A stretch of 64,000 nt of DNA, taken from positions 6,872,501 through 6,936,500 of the forward strand of contig JBAMJR010000097.1 of NCBI GenBank assembly GCA_038501785.1, in the 5' to 3' direction. The first letter of the stretch is position 1. Each line of letters begins with the position of its first letter. The DNA comes from Myoxocephalus aenaeus (taxonomy: Eukaryota; Chordata; Actinopteri; Perciformes; Cottidae). This document shows positions 13,375-24,560 of the stretch, in pieces. The position numbers and the translations under genes were made by a program. The notes beneath the pieces are model-generated. The model made no database searches and was not told the DNA's origin. It worked only from the letters and a program-made list of their open reading frames with translations.

Positions 13375-14549
13375 TTGCGAGAGAGTGTGTGCTGAACAAA
13401 AGCACTGATACACATAGCTCCGCTCCACACCTCTCCGCTCAGTATTGCACTGCAGTTTCATCATCCGTAGCACAGGTTTGATAGGCAGTTCCTCTTATTA
13501 GAAAACCTGGAGGGGGCGAGCCAGTGTTAAAATGAAACCCTCTTTATCAAATTGTGATGAAGTGCCTGAAGTGAACACAAGGTTAACTAAATTGCATATC
13601 CCTTCTGTTGAACTCTTTACACTCCACCATCACCTCAGCACATAGAATTTTAAGACACAGGGATTTTGTAAGTACAAACGAGATGAGAGAGGTGTTTCTC
13701 TGCCTTAAATCACTGTGAAATGTGTCTCACTTGTTGGAATCGCAGCTTGCTTCTAGCCAGGGGCTGCGATGAGGCGTCTGAGGTGTTTCTGGGTCTCCGG
13801 CATCGCACCAGAGCTGCTGTGTGCTCTCCCCGCCACACCTTGACAGTGACTTTGTGTGACAGCAGATATAATGTGATTTCTACTGTCCCCGGGGTCTGAG
13901 GCTGATGATGGAGACTTCTGGGCTCTGCTTTACTCGCCGGCGACAGCCATGACAGAAAGAAAAAAAATGCTTGAGCGTGATGATCAGTGGCATTTTTCAC
14001 ACGGCTGGGAGATCCCTCAGTCTGTGCCCTGTTGCCCGTGCTTCGCTGACAGAGAAATTAGGCCTGAAATGTCCTGGTCTGGGTTTGTCTCAGTTTGGGC
14101 ACAATCACATCAGCTCACTGACACCCTGTCATGTGATTTCAGCATCTTCTTCTTTTTTTAACCCAAAACAAATGCTGCACAGCATTCAGCACGTTATGGT
14201 TTACAATATTGTCATGAGTTCACCGCAATTGAATGACGGGGATACGCAGGACGTCACCTCTACTGTAAGTGTGTCACATCAGGTGAAGCTGTGGTGTGTC
14301 ATACCTGCAGGGTGTACAGGCCTCTACTGTCTCTGCAGCTTATGGGCAAAAACAAAGCTAACCACTTCTGTCATGTGTGCTTTGTCCGGGTGTTCAAAAC
14401 AAAGCATTTCTTCCTGAGGTTTATGTACAGAGCTAAGCGAATGCAGTTGAGGCTAGTGCGTGCAGAAACAATGGTTGATTAATCAATTAGACTTTTTTTT
14501 AGATACAGAATTGTATTATTGTATTGTATATAGTATTGTTCATACTTAT

Positions 14550-14570
14550 ATCTATCTATCTATCTATCTA
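14550..14570. repeat. (TATC)5 microsatellite
   Basis: Five perfect tetranucleotide units followed by AAATTAATGG. Confidence 0.95.
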
Positions 14571-15789
14571 AATTAATGGTGCAAGCCATGAAGCTTTCTT
14601 AAACATGAGGATTTAACCTTTGTCTGATTTATATAAAAGACTTATTGAATACTATTCAATTTTGCATTGTTGGTCAGACAAAACTGCCAATACTGATGAA
14701 TACAAATACAAATAATGGATTATTAAGGTTGAAATTGAAAATAGTCTTTAGTTGCAGCTCTTAAGGGTCCAAATACGCAAGTAGCTCAAATGTTCAGGTC
14801 GTTTAGCTACCGGGCCAAGGAACTACAGCATACAACTACAAACCAGACAACTTTGCCTTCTTTGTCACCTCTTCCGATCTTTTCGCCCCTCATAATGCCC
14901 ACTCTCACAATACACATATCAATAGCTACAAAAATGTATAACCTATATGCCTTTCACCCTAATCACCCCCTAGATAGTGTACACATGCAGATACAGTCAA
15001 CATTTAGACAATCACACTCCCTGGTTGATGAAACACTGAATCCCAGCTTCCTTCCTCCCTTCCTTCCGGCGTTTTATTCCATCTAAATAATGCAGCCACA
15101 AGGAGTCATTGGGGGGATCCATTATAGAGAGACTGATATAGAATGCTGGGATGCATGATCAGACACTCTTATCACTTTCACAGAGCATGTTATAGTGCAG
15201 CAGGGGGAACTTTGAATTGTCATGTCACTCCTAAGTGCTTAACCCTTTGTTTGATGTGATAGCGATATCCAACCTAAACAGTTCTGGATTTATTATGGAA
15301 TTCCCCCATCTACAATAGATCCAGATGATGTATGAGGAGACTTGGGTATGTGCTCATGGAGCGTGGTTAAAGGACATTTCAGGGTCTGGGTGAAATGAAC
15401 TTTGTGCTGCAACAGCCAGTGCAAAGTTAGCGACTAAAGCAGTGATGGTTATTGAAGGAGAATGAGAGAAAAAGAAGAAAAAAAATCCATGCACCCGTTG
15501 CAGAGCGGACAAAAAAATCATAAGAACAGAGGTATTGAAGAAGCCAACCTTGTGAGCTAATTTGATGTCTACTCGCTGTATTCTCAGCAGCTTCTCTGAG
15601 AGGAAACTGTTAATTACACATAGTCTATTGAAGAGCAAATGAGCTTGACAGTGTTCCATCATGTTGTCACAAGAGGGAGAGAAAGAGTGTGCGTTTGCAC
15701 GCACGTTCACAGGTGGAGTCTGTTCTGCTCTTTCTCTTTCCCTCTAATCTGCCTGTCAGTAATGAAGTCTGAGGCTTAAGTGTGGGAGA

Positions 15790-15970
15790 GAGCAGGCGTC
15801 ATCCATTAGTCTCATCCATTTCCATTAATGTTCACGGATTACTTATTATTCCCTGATTAATAAACACTCGGCAAGCGTGTCCTCATAGCAGCCTCAATAA
15901 GGACAGCTTCATTAATGATTAGTATTAAGGCTATTAATATCCCAGTTACTGGCATTTACAGCCAGCGGTA
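15790..15970. promoter_or_regulatory. Candidate enhancer, densest ATTA cluster of the window
   Basis: Nine or more ATTA/TAAT cores lie between 15800 and 15945, including CATTAATG, GATTAATAAACA and CATTAATGATTAG. The DNA is non-repetitive. Clustered homeodomain (and possibly forkhead, TAAACA) cores suggest a developmental enhancer. Conservation or chromatin data would decide. Confidence 0.3.
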
Positions 15971-16999
15971 GCTCGACCTATATTGTTATTGTGAGTGTTT
16001 TGTGAGAACATCTTGTGTTGGCGAGAGATGAATACATATGGGTGCATTACTCACTGACACCAGGCTCTACTTTCAGGGTAATAATTTCATAAACAATTCA
16101 CATTACCTTGGTATTTGGACATCCTCGAGCAAAAAACAAGTAATCAAATTAGTAAACTAAGTGAGGCCCTATTGATTTCAGAAAAACATTACCCAATCAA
16201 TTTTGGAGGGGTAATGAAATTCCTTTACTTTGTGTTCCAAAACAGAATGAGAGCGAACGTGTGTACACATGCATGCGTGTGTTTGTGCTCCTTAAAAGCC
16301 AAGTACATAATTTCATGTTAGGCATGCCTCCCAGACCACACCCTAATGGGGCGCAGAGGTCTCCCACCACACAAATAACACACACACACATACCCCACAG
16401 ATGTGATTCTATTGGACAACACAAATAAACACGACATAATAACACTTGCTCTACTGTTTCCATTCAAACCTCTGCGTCCTCAGTGGCAGCCAGTGAAACA
16501 GTGGCACACACAAATTGTCACACTTGTCCTCAACACCGCACATCTTAAATATTCATGTTAGACAGGACTTGAACCCCTGCCACTGTAACTCTTAGTTGGA
16601 TTATATATTGGACACAATTAGATTCTAGTGGAGTGGTATAAATAGCCTAGGGATGTTTGCATGAATTACACCATGCCGGAAACTATTGTAATGCATTGTG
16701 TTGCAGTGTTCACATTTTGCCTGTGCAAATCTCTCTGGTCTCATGACACTAATCCCTAGCATAGTAAATTCTATGTTGTCTCATTTTACACCATGCCCGA
16801 GGTTGTTTTATTTTCAATAATCTCGTAGGCAAGTATTACTTGATTAGACTCAAAAATATTTCAAGGGTGGAACTATTGATTGTATGCAAATGGCATTAAT
16901 CTCTAAGGCACAATAGTGTTGGCCATATTTCCTAGTATTTATTTCTCTTGGTCCTTTAAATCCGCAGCTTTCACACATACACACTTAAGCACACACTCC

Positions 17000-17300
17000 A
17001 ATCCAATTATATAGATAAATAGGCTAATCATGCCACAAAATTTTAAAATGAGGTCTACGGGCAAGGCGATAAGCATAATCATTCGCAGTGCCAAATTTAC
17101 GGTACAATTTTAGATAAGAACGATGGGGAGAAAGGGAAAGAGAGGGCAAATTGAACAGATACATAGTTCCATTTTAGACATTAACATATGGATCATAAGG
17201 GAGCCAGATAATGAAGGAGACATTTCATTAACGGAAATAAACATTTGATTAAAAGACTTTTCTATTTACTCCACTTCCCATAATTCATGGGGATGTGATG
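17000..17300. promoter_or_regulatory. Candidate conserved non-coding block
   Basis: A 300-bp AT-rich, non-repetitive stretch with no open frame, containing CTAATCATG, GATAAGCATAATCATT and TTCATTAACGG. Its texture resembles vertebrate conserved non-coding DNA. Inference only. Confidence 0.22.
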
Positions 17301-17850
17301 AGTGCTGCTGCCCAAACATTATAGCAGCCCTTTGTAGAGGGAGACAAATAGGACTTATGTCGTTGGCCTCCTTCCTGCATTAAAAACTATGCAATATTGA
17401 AGAAGAGGGCTTTCTGGAATTTCATGTTAAACACATTAACAATAGGTCAAACTGAGATTTCTATTAATATAATTGAAGATTTGAAGCACTGATGTCATTG
17501 TTTTCTTTGCAAATGTCCATTCTCTCCTTCTAGCACAGACAAAGCAAAGCATTTATGTTCTTTTCCCCGTGTATCTTTCCCCGTGTTTTCATAGCTTTCG
17601 TCTGACAGTGTCATCATCACAACAACCTATTGGCTCCGAGATACCTCAAACATCCTGCTTGACTAAAGGAAATTATTCTCATAAGTGCTCTATTTGGCCT
17701 ATTTCCTCCCTACTAGGATGTGTTTATTTCTTTGATTTTATATAATCAATGATACATTTCCCTTTGGGGGAGCTAACTGTGAAATCTTGTGACCGAGCAC
17801 ATCTGTTTAGCTGATGGCAAGACAGACAGTACAGAGCAGGGGAAGCATGC

Positions 17851-17851
17851 G

Positions 17852-17943
<92 letters not shown>
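17851..17943. repeat. (GT)n microsatellite, about 93 bp
   Basis: GT repeat with one TT interruption near 17866. It is followed 113 bp later by a (CA)n array, so the two arrays are inverted copies of each other. Confidence 0.98.
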
Positions 17944-17945
<2 letters not shown>

Positions 17946-18053
17946 GGTTAGGAGGAGAGAACGTGGGTCGATATAAATGCTGTTCTGTATACATTGAGCA
18001 CAAAGGCCTTGTTAAGAGTTTAGGGCTTCACTTTACTTGGCATTTTAGTTAAA

Positions 18054-18056
<3 letters not shown>

Positions 18057-18144
<88 letters not shown>
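18057..18144. repeat. (CA)n microsatellite, about 88 bp
   Basis: Pure CA repeat on the plus strand. It is the reverse complement of the (GT)n array at 17851-17943, so the pair can fold into a long stem. Confidence 0.98.
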
Positions 18145-18151
<7 letters not shown>

Positions 18152-19779
18152 AAAGTGTACTCAATGTTCCCTGCCTGAATAGGGAAATCCGTCCCAACTC
18201 CACATGAATGTCTACTCAGACTAAACACAGCACAGCATGACTGTCTTCACAGACATCAACCAGTAAGAAACAAACGCTTGCACAGAGAAGCCTCAACTAA
18301 CCTTTAATGTACAATATTCCATCCTTGTCCTCTCCAGCTTTGATGAAACCACTATGGCTAAAACCTTTCCATAATAATCCTTGAACTCATTGCACCATAC
18401 ACAACAGCTCAGGTTTTATGTGCAACAATACAGCAACACATTTTTTAATTATACAGTGATTATTATTATTTATTATTATGTGCAGTGGAAAAGTCCACGT
18501 TATAGTCATTGCATAATGGCTGCATGTGTTAGAAAGGAATGAAAGGTGTAATTTAAAAATGAGCCGCTCCTCAACAAGCTGCATCTCCGACGCAACCGAG
18601 TGCTCCGTATCGCACAGACCTCAGTGATGCCTCAACCATTAAAGAGCTTATTTCATTATACTGGCCCAGTGAAATGTCAAAGTCACCTCTATTGATGATG
18701 CTTTCCTTCCTGAAAGAGACTAATGATCAATAACAAAACAATGTCTCCAGCATGGCCATATACTGTAATAAAACAGGGCGAACATAAACATCTTGAATAT
18801 AAAACTCTTTAAAAGTAACACAGGCTTAATCAACAATCCACTTACACACAACCATCAAAGAGTTCAATCAAATATCTCCAAGAGCACTCAGACAGCGATG
18901 TAATCGTTGTGTAATGATGCTGATCGATTAGGGATGTGTATTTGAAGGACAAACATGTGTTTTTACACCGCTTTACTTAATGAGTGTCTTTGTCCAATCA
19001 CACGCTGTGATTAAAGGCGACAGAAGCGGCGCCTGAAGCATCCTGAACCATAAGCTGTCAGTCAGAGCGTCACAGAATATTTAAGGGAAATATAATCTTT
19101 TTTCTGATGGCAAGTTCTATAATGTCAATACAACAGCAGATAGAATATAACCCTCTAAAATAAATCTCAACCTCTGACACTGGGTTAATATGAAATGTTA
19201 TTGCCCTGCATTACCTTTACAATGAGGCATTATATCCTCATGTCACATTCTACATAAATCTAGTAAAATATGATTTCCTCACGTACTATTTCATTTAGAG
19301 AAGAAAGAATGAGCCGAGGCTTGTTAGTTCATTATAAAAGTCTACTTGCTGTAGCACCACTTGTACTGATGGTCAGCTAATCACCGGGAAGATCTGATTG
19401 CTTCCAAGTGTCTCTCTCCACTTGATGTGATGGTGGCGTCTCAATCTTGATTACTGAGCAGCATTGTTAAGTTCCTTTGGAGAACAGCGACTGCCACATG
19501 CCATGTAAATGTCGTGAAATATACCTTATTAGTATCGAGCGATAACTTTCTCCACTGCCTTGATGCTTGCAAAGTAAACTGAAATTCTGACATTGTTACA
19601 AAGTTATTCACGTGGAACACTGGCACAAATAGGAGGTTTGCCAAATGTTGCATTAAGCTGCTGCAGAAGTAGAGCAAGGTGAGACTTTCTTTGCCCTACT
19701 ACCCTACATTTTGTTGTTGTTGTTTTGCCAAAGCCTGCTGCATTGCTTTGTGACCACTGTTCATAGAGAAACCTGTAGC
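18145..19779. other. Unique non-coding DNA
   Basis: No gene or recognised mobile element. The sequence is AT-rich and free of long simple repeats. A GTAAAGTAAAGTG word directly follows the CA array. Confidence 0.65.
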
Positions 19780-20024
19780 GGGGCGGCTGTAGCTCAGGGG
19801 GATGAGTGGTCGTCCAGGAACCACAAGGTAGCCGGCTCAATCCCCAGTCGGGGGGACTGCCGAAGTGTCCCTGTGCAAGACACTGAACCCCTAGCTGCTC
19901 CCCGGGCAAAACATATATTGTATTAATCATCGCTCTCCTCAACTGTATACAAAACCCACCACTCCCCAACCAGGGATGGGTCAAATGCAGAGAAGAATTT
20001 CCCCAAGGGGATTAATAAAGGATA
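19780..20024 (+). mobile_element. tRNA-derived SINE
   Basis: The head shows an RNA polymerase III A-box (TAGCTCAGGGG, 19790-19800) and a B-box (GGCTCAATCCC, 19834-19844), the spacing of a tRNA gene. The body has the teleost SINE core (GAAGTGTCC, then CAAGACACTGAACCCC). The tail reads AATGCAGAGAAGAATTTCCC then GGATTAATAAAGG, a common fish SINE tail. The middle (about 19905-19965) diverges from the usual CCCACTGCTCCC segment. A second, minus-strand copy of the 3' part is at 57493-57584. SINEs of this type rely on a LINE for movement. Exact target duplications were not found. Confidence 0.8.
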
Positions 20025-20199
20025 ATTTATTTCTTTTCTATGCTGTAATTCTCCTGAAATTTGAACAGTCATGCAAGTCAGTTCTTAGTGAGGTCTGTTC
20101 AAGTAGTCGTATGAACCCCACATGAGTTCTAATACTTCCATTTTTTGTTTACTTACTTTAAATACTTTTATACCATATTGTGATCATAACTATGAACAT

Positions 20200-20858
20200 C
20201 TAGCATGATTTAGGCCAGATTCCCGAAAAATGCCTCCTCGAGCGGCCGCCGAGTTTTTCCAGATGCATGCCTAAACAACAACCAACAGAATTGTAAGACC
20301 CCTCTTTGTAAAGATAATGACCTAAAGAATCGGCATCAGAAAAATCACAATCAAACAAAGCATTTGCATGTTAGGAAGGAGTTTCAGTCAAAAAAACTGT
20401 GTCGTTCGGTAAAAAAAACAATGGAAAAGTTATAACCTCTATGCCAAAACATGGACCGGATTGGAGCATGCTGGGTACCCAACTGTTCACAAGCTTCCCC
20501 TTAAGACGCGTCACATGTTCTAAGAAACCTCCCCCGACCACGGAAGCTGGCGCGGTCGAACAACGTCGAAGGGAGTAGGAAAGAAAATCAGTCCGGCCGC
20601 ATTTGGATTTTTAAGGTACTAATATACGACTTTATTAGACTCCTACAAGCTCGTAGGGTTACAAAGACGTGTCTTTTATTGAAATCCGACTTTGTAAAGT
20701 GTACTTATTAACGATCTAGTGAAACTTTACGGAAATATGTTTTATTTTGGAAAATGACCGGATACAGCCGTCTGTAGGTAACCTCAGACGTAACCTCTTG
20801 ACACATGTCAAGAGGTTACGTCTGTATACCCCAAAAACGAAACTTAAATGTCCGTTCA
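20200..20858. other. Transposon-like block of unknown family
   Basis: This stretch joins directly to the hAT remnant and has a texture unlike its neighbours: many CpG dinucleotides and no open frame. It carries TCGAGCGGCCGC at about 20240 and a perfect hairpin at 20785-20824. It may be the internal part of the same hAT copy, a different older element, or a mixture. No terminal repeat or target duplication was found that fixes the left end. Confidence 0.35.
20785..20824. repeat. Perfect inverted repeat, 19-bp arms, 2-nt loop
   Basis: Arm one (20785-20803) starts CAGACGTAACC and arm two (20806-20824) is its exact reverse complement, separated only by CA. The DNA can extrude a cruciform and any transcript would form a tight hairpin. 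It lies just upstream of the hAT coding remnant. Perfect arms suggest a recent origin or selection against drift. Confidence 0.9.
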
Positions 20859-21272
20859 ACTCTTCCGGTGTTCTGGATTAAAATCAAGGAAGAATATCCT
20901 GAGATCGCCAAAAAAGCTGTGAAAACCTGCTTCTATTTCCAACACCCTGTCTTTGTGAAGCGGGGTTTAAGTTAAACAGTAGACTGGACATAAAGGTTAA
21001 GTTACGGAGCAGACTGGACATAAACAACACACGTCGGGTGTTATTGTCTCCCATCACCCCGAGGTAGAGAAACAAGCTCAGAGCTCCCACTAATTCGGCG
21101 TAATGGTGAGTTGTATTTGTATGCACTCTAAATTGTCTTTATGCTGGTCGCATCACTTTATTACGTCATATTTATTACGTCATATTTATCGCCCACACCG
21201 TGATGGCCGGTCCGTGAAAATATTGTCTGACACGAAACCGGTCCGTGGCGAAAAAAAGGTTGGGGACCGCTG
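20859..21272 (+). mobile_element. 3' end of a degraded hAT transposon
   Basis: The segment holds a decayed transposase C-terminus followed by the element's 3' terminus. The last bases read GGTTGGGGACCGCTG, whose reverse complement CAGCGGTCCCCAACC is a typical hAT (Charlie-type) terminal inverted repeat. Just inside are the paired words GGCCGGTCCGTG and CCGGTCCGTGG, also familiar from these elements. No matching left terminus was found within the window, so this is a truncated or rearranged copy. The site after the terminus reads CGATAATG. Confidence 0.75.
20862..21067 (+). pseudogene. hAT transposase C-terminal fragment, frameshifted
   Basis: In one frame (20862-20970) the translation contains FWIKIKEEYPEIAKKAVKT, matching the conserved hAT C-terminal segment with FW, EYP and a following Ala/Lys-rich helix. 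In a second frame (21011-21067) RLDINNTRRVLLSPITPR fits the family's R-x-L-D...R-V-x-L-S...P-R block, then an in-frame TAG. A frame change, a short duplication of AGACTGGACATAAA (about 20983 and 21011) and the stop show it is dead. In live elements this C-terminal region belongs to the dimerisation (hATC) domain. Confidence 0.75.
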
Positions 21273-23093
21273 CGATAATGGCCGCCGCGGGGCTTGGGGT
21301 GCAAAAGGGTAAGCTACACTAACTTTACGGAACATTATTCAACATGATGTAAAGCACCTCACTTCAAAAGTCATATTACACCAACATTTTTTGTATAAAA
21401 AAAATCCACGTAATTTTGAAAAAGTGAGAGTGGATTTACGCCTGGGGGAAAAATGTTTGACCAATGAAATCTTTTTTTCAAAGCGATGTCATGCCTGGAG
21501 GTATATCGGGTAAGGGTTTTAAACACCCAATATTGTATGAGAATTTTACATGTAATGGTAATACTAATAATGTATGAGAAACACAACAACATGTAGCTCA
21601 TATGCACATGCTAATGTTAAATGCTAGTCACGAAAGGGAGCTAGCCACAACAGCTAGCATTAGCACCAAGTTTGGGGTCCTACTAGGTGATGTATTGTGT
21701 AGTTAGACATTGCCTGTCCAGATATCATTCGGTGACAAAAATTGGACACAGCGACGGAGATATTTTGCTGCAGACTCAGTGTGCAAAATTGTCGGGAGGT
21801 AAATATAATATTTCCACACCAAATTCTTCACGTGAGAAACGCCTTTAAAATAGCTCCATTGACTCCATTAGATGGATGCAGCAACGTGACACCCTTTTGT
21901 TAAGCAATTTTTAAATGTTAAAAGGGAGGATTTTATTTTGAAGATACAACATAAAATGAGATGCGCAACTCAGTAACATCAACCATGAATCAAATATGGA
22001 TTTGGAAAAACAATCAATACGGTAGTGTCAGTCAAATCTATGCAGATTTGAGGAACATTTCCACTGCTTGTGGGCTGAATACAGTACATGACCTGGAATG
22101 AATGTGCTCTCAATCAGGCAATCAATTGGTATTGCTGGGGGTGATAGTGAGTAAACTAATCCCTTGGGTGGCTCCAGGGAAATCTGGATTATATTGCATT
22201 CCTACTCAGCAATGACTGTTTCTGCTGGAAGCCAGAGCAGAATAATCAAACAACATTACTATAGAAGATCAATAGACAGACAAATGGATGTGTTGTTCCG
22301 CATCCCAGCCTATTTCATTAATTTTTTTTATTAAAAGCTCATTTATACATTACCTTCAGGTAAACTTTAACCCAACTTTGTGTTTGGACCAAAATCCTTA
22401 AATAAAATTGTAAGATATAAATTCTCAGATAATAATAGGCAGATAAGGTAATGTATGTTTACGTCTTGTGCTTTTTTATTGTTGCACAAAAACGTAAAGC
22501 TAACACAAGCTGGAAAATATGCTGTATGCAGTACAAAAGTACAGCAGCTGTACTGAATAGTGTATCACAACACCTTGCTGTATCTTATCTGAGCAAAGCA
22601 AGAGGCAATCTACAATACTGATATGGCATCAGTCCTACAGAGGTTCTAAGTTGGATATCGTCAGACATCAGCGCTGATTCATAGCTCTGTATTCTTTGAT
22701 ACAAACAGCATTTATGGAAACCATAGAGGGTTTCTGAAAAAAAAAGTTAAAATGAATGAATCTGATATTCTTTCAAAACAGAGAGTTTATTGAAGATAAT
22801 AATGTACACTGGCATAGTATCTTCACACTGTGGGTTATAGTATGTGGTTGTGTGTGTGAAGGGTTTGAGGGGGGGGTATAATGCATATAACCTGGCTATG
22901 TAGTCTAGTGCCCACTATCAGTAGAGAAGAGCTGCATACATTTCTTTCACAAATAATCTAATCTTTTTAATTTGAGAGATAAGGCAGCATTGACTGTAAT
23001 TATGTGCAGCTGGGTCTGTGAGGAATTCATAAAAAAAAAAAAAATGAGGCTAAGCCCATCTGCTGACTGGGAAACTGGGGGAGGCAGCCGCAT

Positions 23094-23095
<2 letters not shown>
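21273..23095. other. Non-coding DNA, partly transposon-like
   Basis: The first 600 bp (to about 21900) continue the unusual CpG-bearing texture of the hAT neighbourhood, with GCTAGC/GCTAGCATTAGC words and TCGGGTAAGGG, and may be further old transposon sequence. From about 21900 the sequence returns to ordinary AT-rich unique DNA. No gene is recognised. A poly-A run is at 23031-23044. Confidence 0.5.

Positions 23096-23159
<64 letters not shown>
23096..23159. repeat. (GA)n microsatellite, 64 bp
   Basis: Pure GA repeat on the plus strand. Polypurine mirror repeats of this length can form triplex (H-DNA). Confidence 0.98.
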
Positions 23160-23165
<6 letters not shown>

Positions 23166-23476
23166 AGAAGAGACTCTAAAATCATTAAATCAGCCACTAT
23201 CTCCTCTCCTCTGTCACTCAGAGAGAAAAAAGAGGCACTAATGAAATATTAATGCCTTCCTTATTTTGAGATTTACATTAATCTTTCCTCTCTCTTTCTG
23301 TCTGTCTCTCTCTCTCTTTCTTTCTCTCTCCTCCCCATCTCTGTATGTGAAATTTGAAAGCTATGCTCAGAATGACTTCTGATGCGACGCCTGCACTACA
23401 GAATGTCTCATTTTTCTACCTGTTTTGCAATCCAAAGTTGCATATATAGCACCGCGAACGTGGTAGTGTGCTTACG

Positions 23477-23526
23477 AGGGGAGGGAATGAGACAAGGGGG
23501 TGGGAGTGGGGGGAGGGGGGGGGGGG
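23477..23526 (+). other. G-rich tract, quadruplex-prone
   Basis: Several G3-G5 runs are followed by a 12-base G run at 23515-23526. The plus strand fits a G-quadruplex pattern with spare runs. Such homopolymers are also prone to sequencing and length errors. Confidence 0.65.
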
Positions 23527-23854
23527 ACATTTGATCTGAAAGTGAAAAGAAAGAGAAAATGAGAATGAAAGCGAGAACAAGGGAGTGAATGAGCGAGCAA
23601 GAGGCATTGACTCCCGCTGTAGTAGCAGTAGCAGAGAGGCAGGCGTTTAGGCACGAATGTGGCAGTTTCCTTCTGGCCTCATCCAATTTGGCAGAGATTC
23701 AAACGAGAAAGCAAAACAAAAAAGCCGGGGTGTGGATGCTCCCAGGAGGTGGGGAGGAATTAGTAGTGTGTCAGGTAAACTAGCCGCAGTTTTCTCAATG
23801 TCCGCCTCCACTGAGACCTGAAGCAAAACCAAACCGACACCCCTGACGCTACCA

Positions 23855-23878
23855 GCTCTCTCTCTCTCTCTCTCTCTT
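23855..23878. repeat. (CT)n microsatellite
   Basis: Pure CT repeat of about 24 bp, then TTCTCTATCACACACACAC. Confidence 0.93.
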
Positions 23879-23934
23879 TCTCTATCACACACACACAGGA
23901 CTTTAAGTATGAGGGTGTTAGAATGACCTCAGTT

Positions 23935-23935
<1 letters not shown>

Positions 23936-23974
<39 letters not shown>
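23936..23974. repeat. (AC)n microsatellite, about 39 bp
   Basis: Pure AC repeat following AGTTGT. Confidence 0.97.
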
Positions 23975-23976
<2 letters not shown>

Positions 23977-24442
23977 CTAAATATGAAACCTGATGTCAGC
24001 CCCGGGAAAACTGCAATGTATGCTTTTGACTTAGGAATGGGTTCAGAAATTGGAAAGCGTAAGGCCCCTTGATACCCATCAAAACGGTTTTACCTTGACG
24101 ACTTTGGTATGAAACTTCCACTTACATACAGTATACAAGAAATAGTGGAAATACTGAAACAGCTACACTTTTACCACTGCACTGTGAAACAACCTAAGTG
24201 CACATATAAGTATGGGTGGTATGGAACATTGATTCTGGAAGTGAGCATTTCTCTGCAGCATGCTGCCTACCGCCATCCCATCAGCGCTCCATCACTCCCA
24301 GAGCGGGACTTTTCTGCCAGAACTGAGCATTCCCATGCTGTCCTACACAATGCAGTAATTTCCCTGTAGTGTCCCAATTGCAGCTACATATATTCACCAC
24401 ACAGACGTGAGAGTTTCCCCCTGCGGCGGCCGGAGCAGCAGT

Positions 24443-24560
24443 ATGGCACACTCAGTGCACTGGTGTGGCAGTCATACACCACGCGCAACCCGGCAAATGG
24501 CAAGCAGCAAGCTGATGCTGTTGCTGCTCCACTGTGTGATGCTGTCTGTGCCTGCGGGGT
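24443..24560 (+). CDS. Candidate first coding exon with signal peptide
   Basis: An ATG at 24443 has a good Kozak context (A at -3, G at +4). A second in-frame ATG at 24497 begins MASSKLMLLLLHCVMLSVPA, a textbook signal peptide: short polar start, hydrophobic core, small residues near the end (Val-Pro-Ala-Gly). The frame runs directly into GGT|GTAAGTATAG, a near-ideal splice donor, so the exon would end at 24560 in phase 1. Past the donor the frame becomes repeat-like. Upstream DNA is GC-rich. Together this fits the first coding exon of a secreted or membrane protein on the plus strand. The gene is not recognised; no following exon was found in this window, so a long first intron would be required. 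It could also be chance. Confidence 0.38.

Larger units (their letters stand above)
13375..17850. other. Unique non-coding DNA
   Basis: No gene is recognised. A (TATC)5 microsatellite is at 14550-14570. ATTA-rich candidate enhancers lie at 15790-15970 and 17000-17300. The minus-strand frame at 13710-14000 and the plus-strand frame at 13971-14417 show no domain or splice context and look like chance. Confidence 0.65.
23160..24442. other. Low-complexity-rich non-coding DNA
   Basis: The stretch is dominated by simple sequence: CT-rich 23284-23335, a G-rich tract at 23477-23526, (CT)n at 23855-23878 and (AC)n at 23936-23974. Frames here translate low-complexity DNA. The last 200 bp lead into the candidate exon at 24443 and may include its 5' untranslated part (CTGCGGCGGCCGGAGCAGC at 24421-24439). 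Confidence 0.6.
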
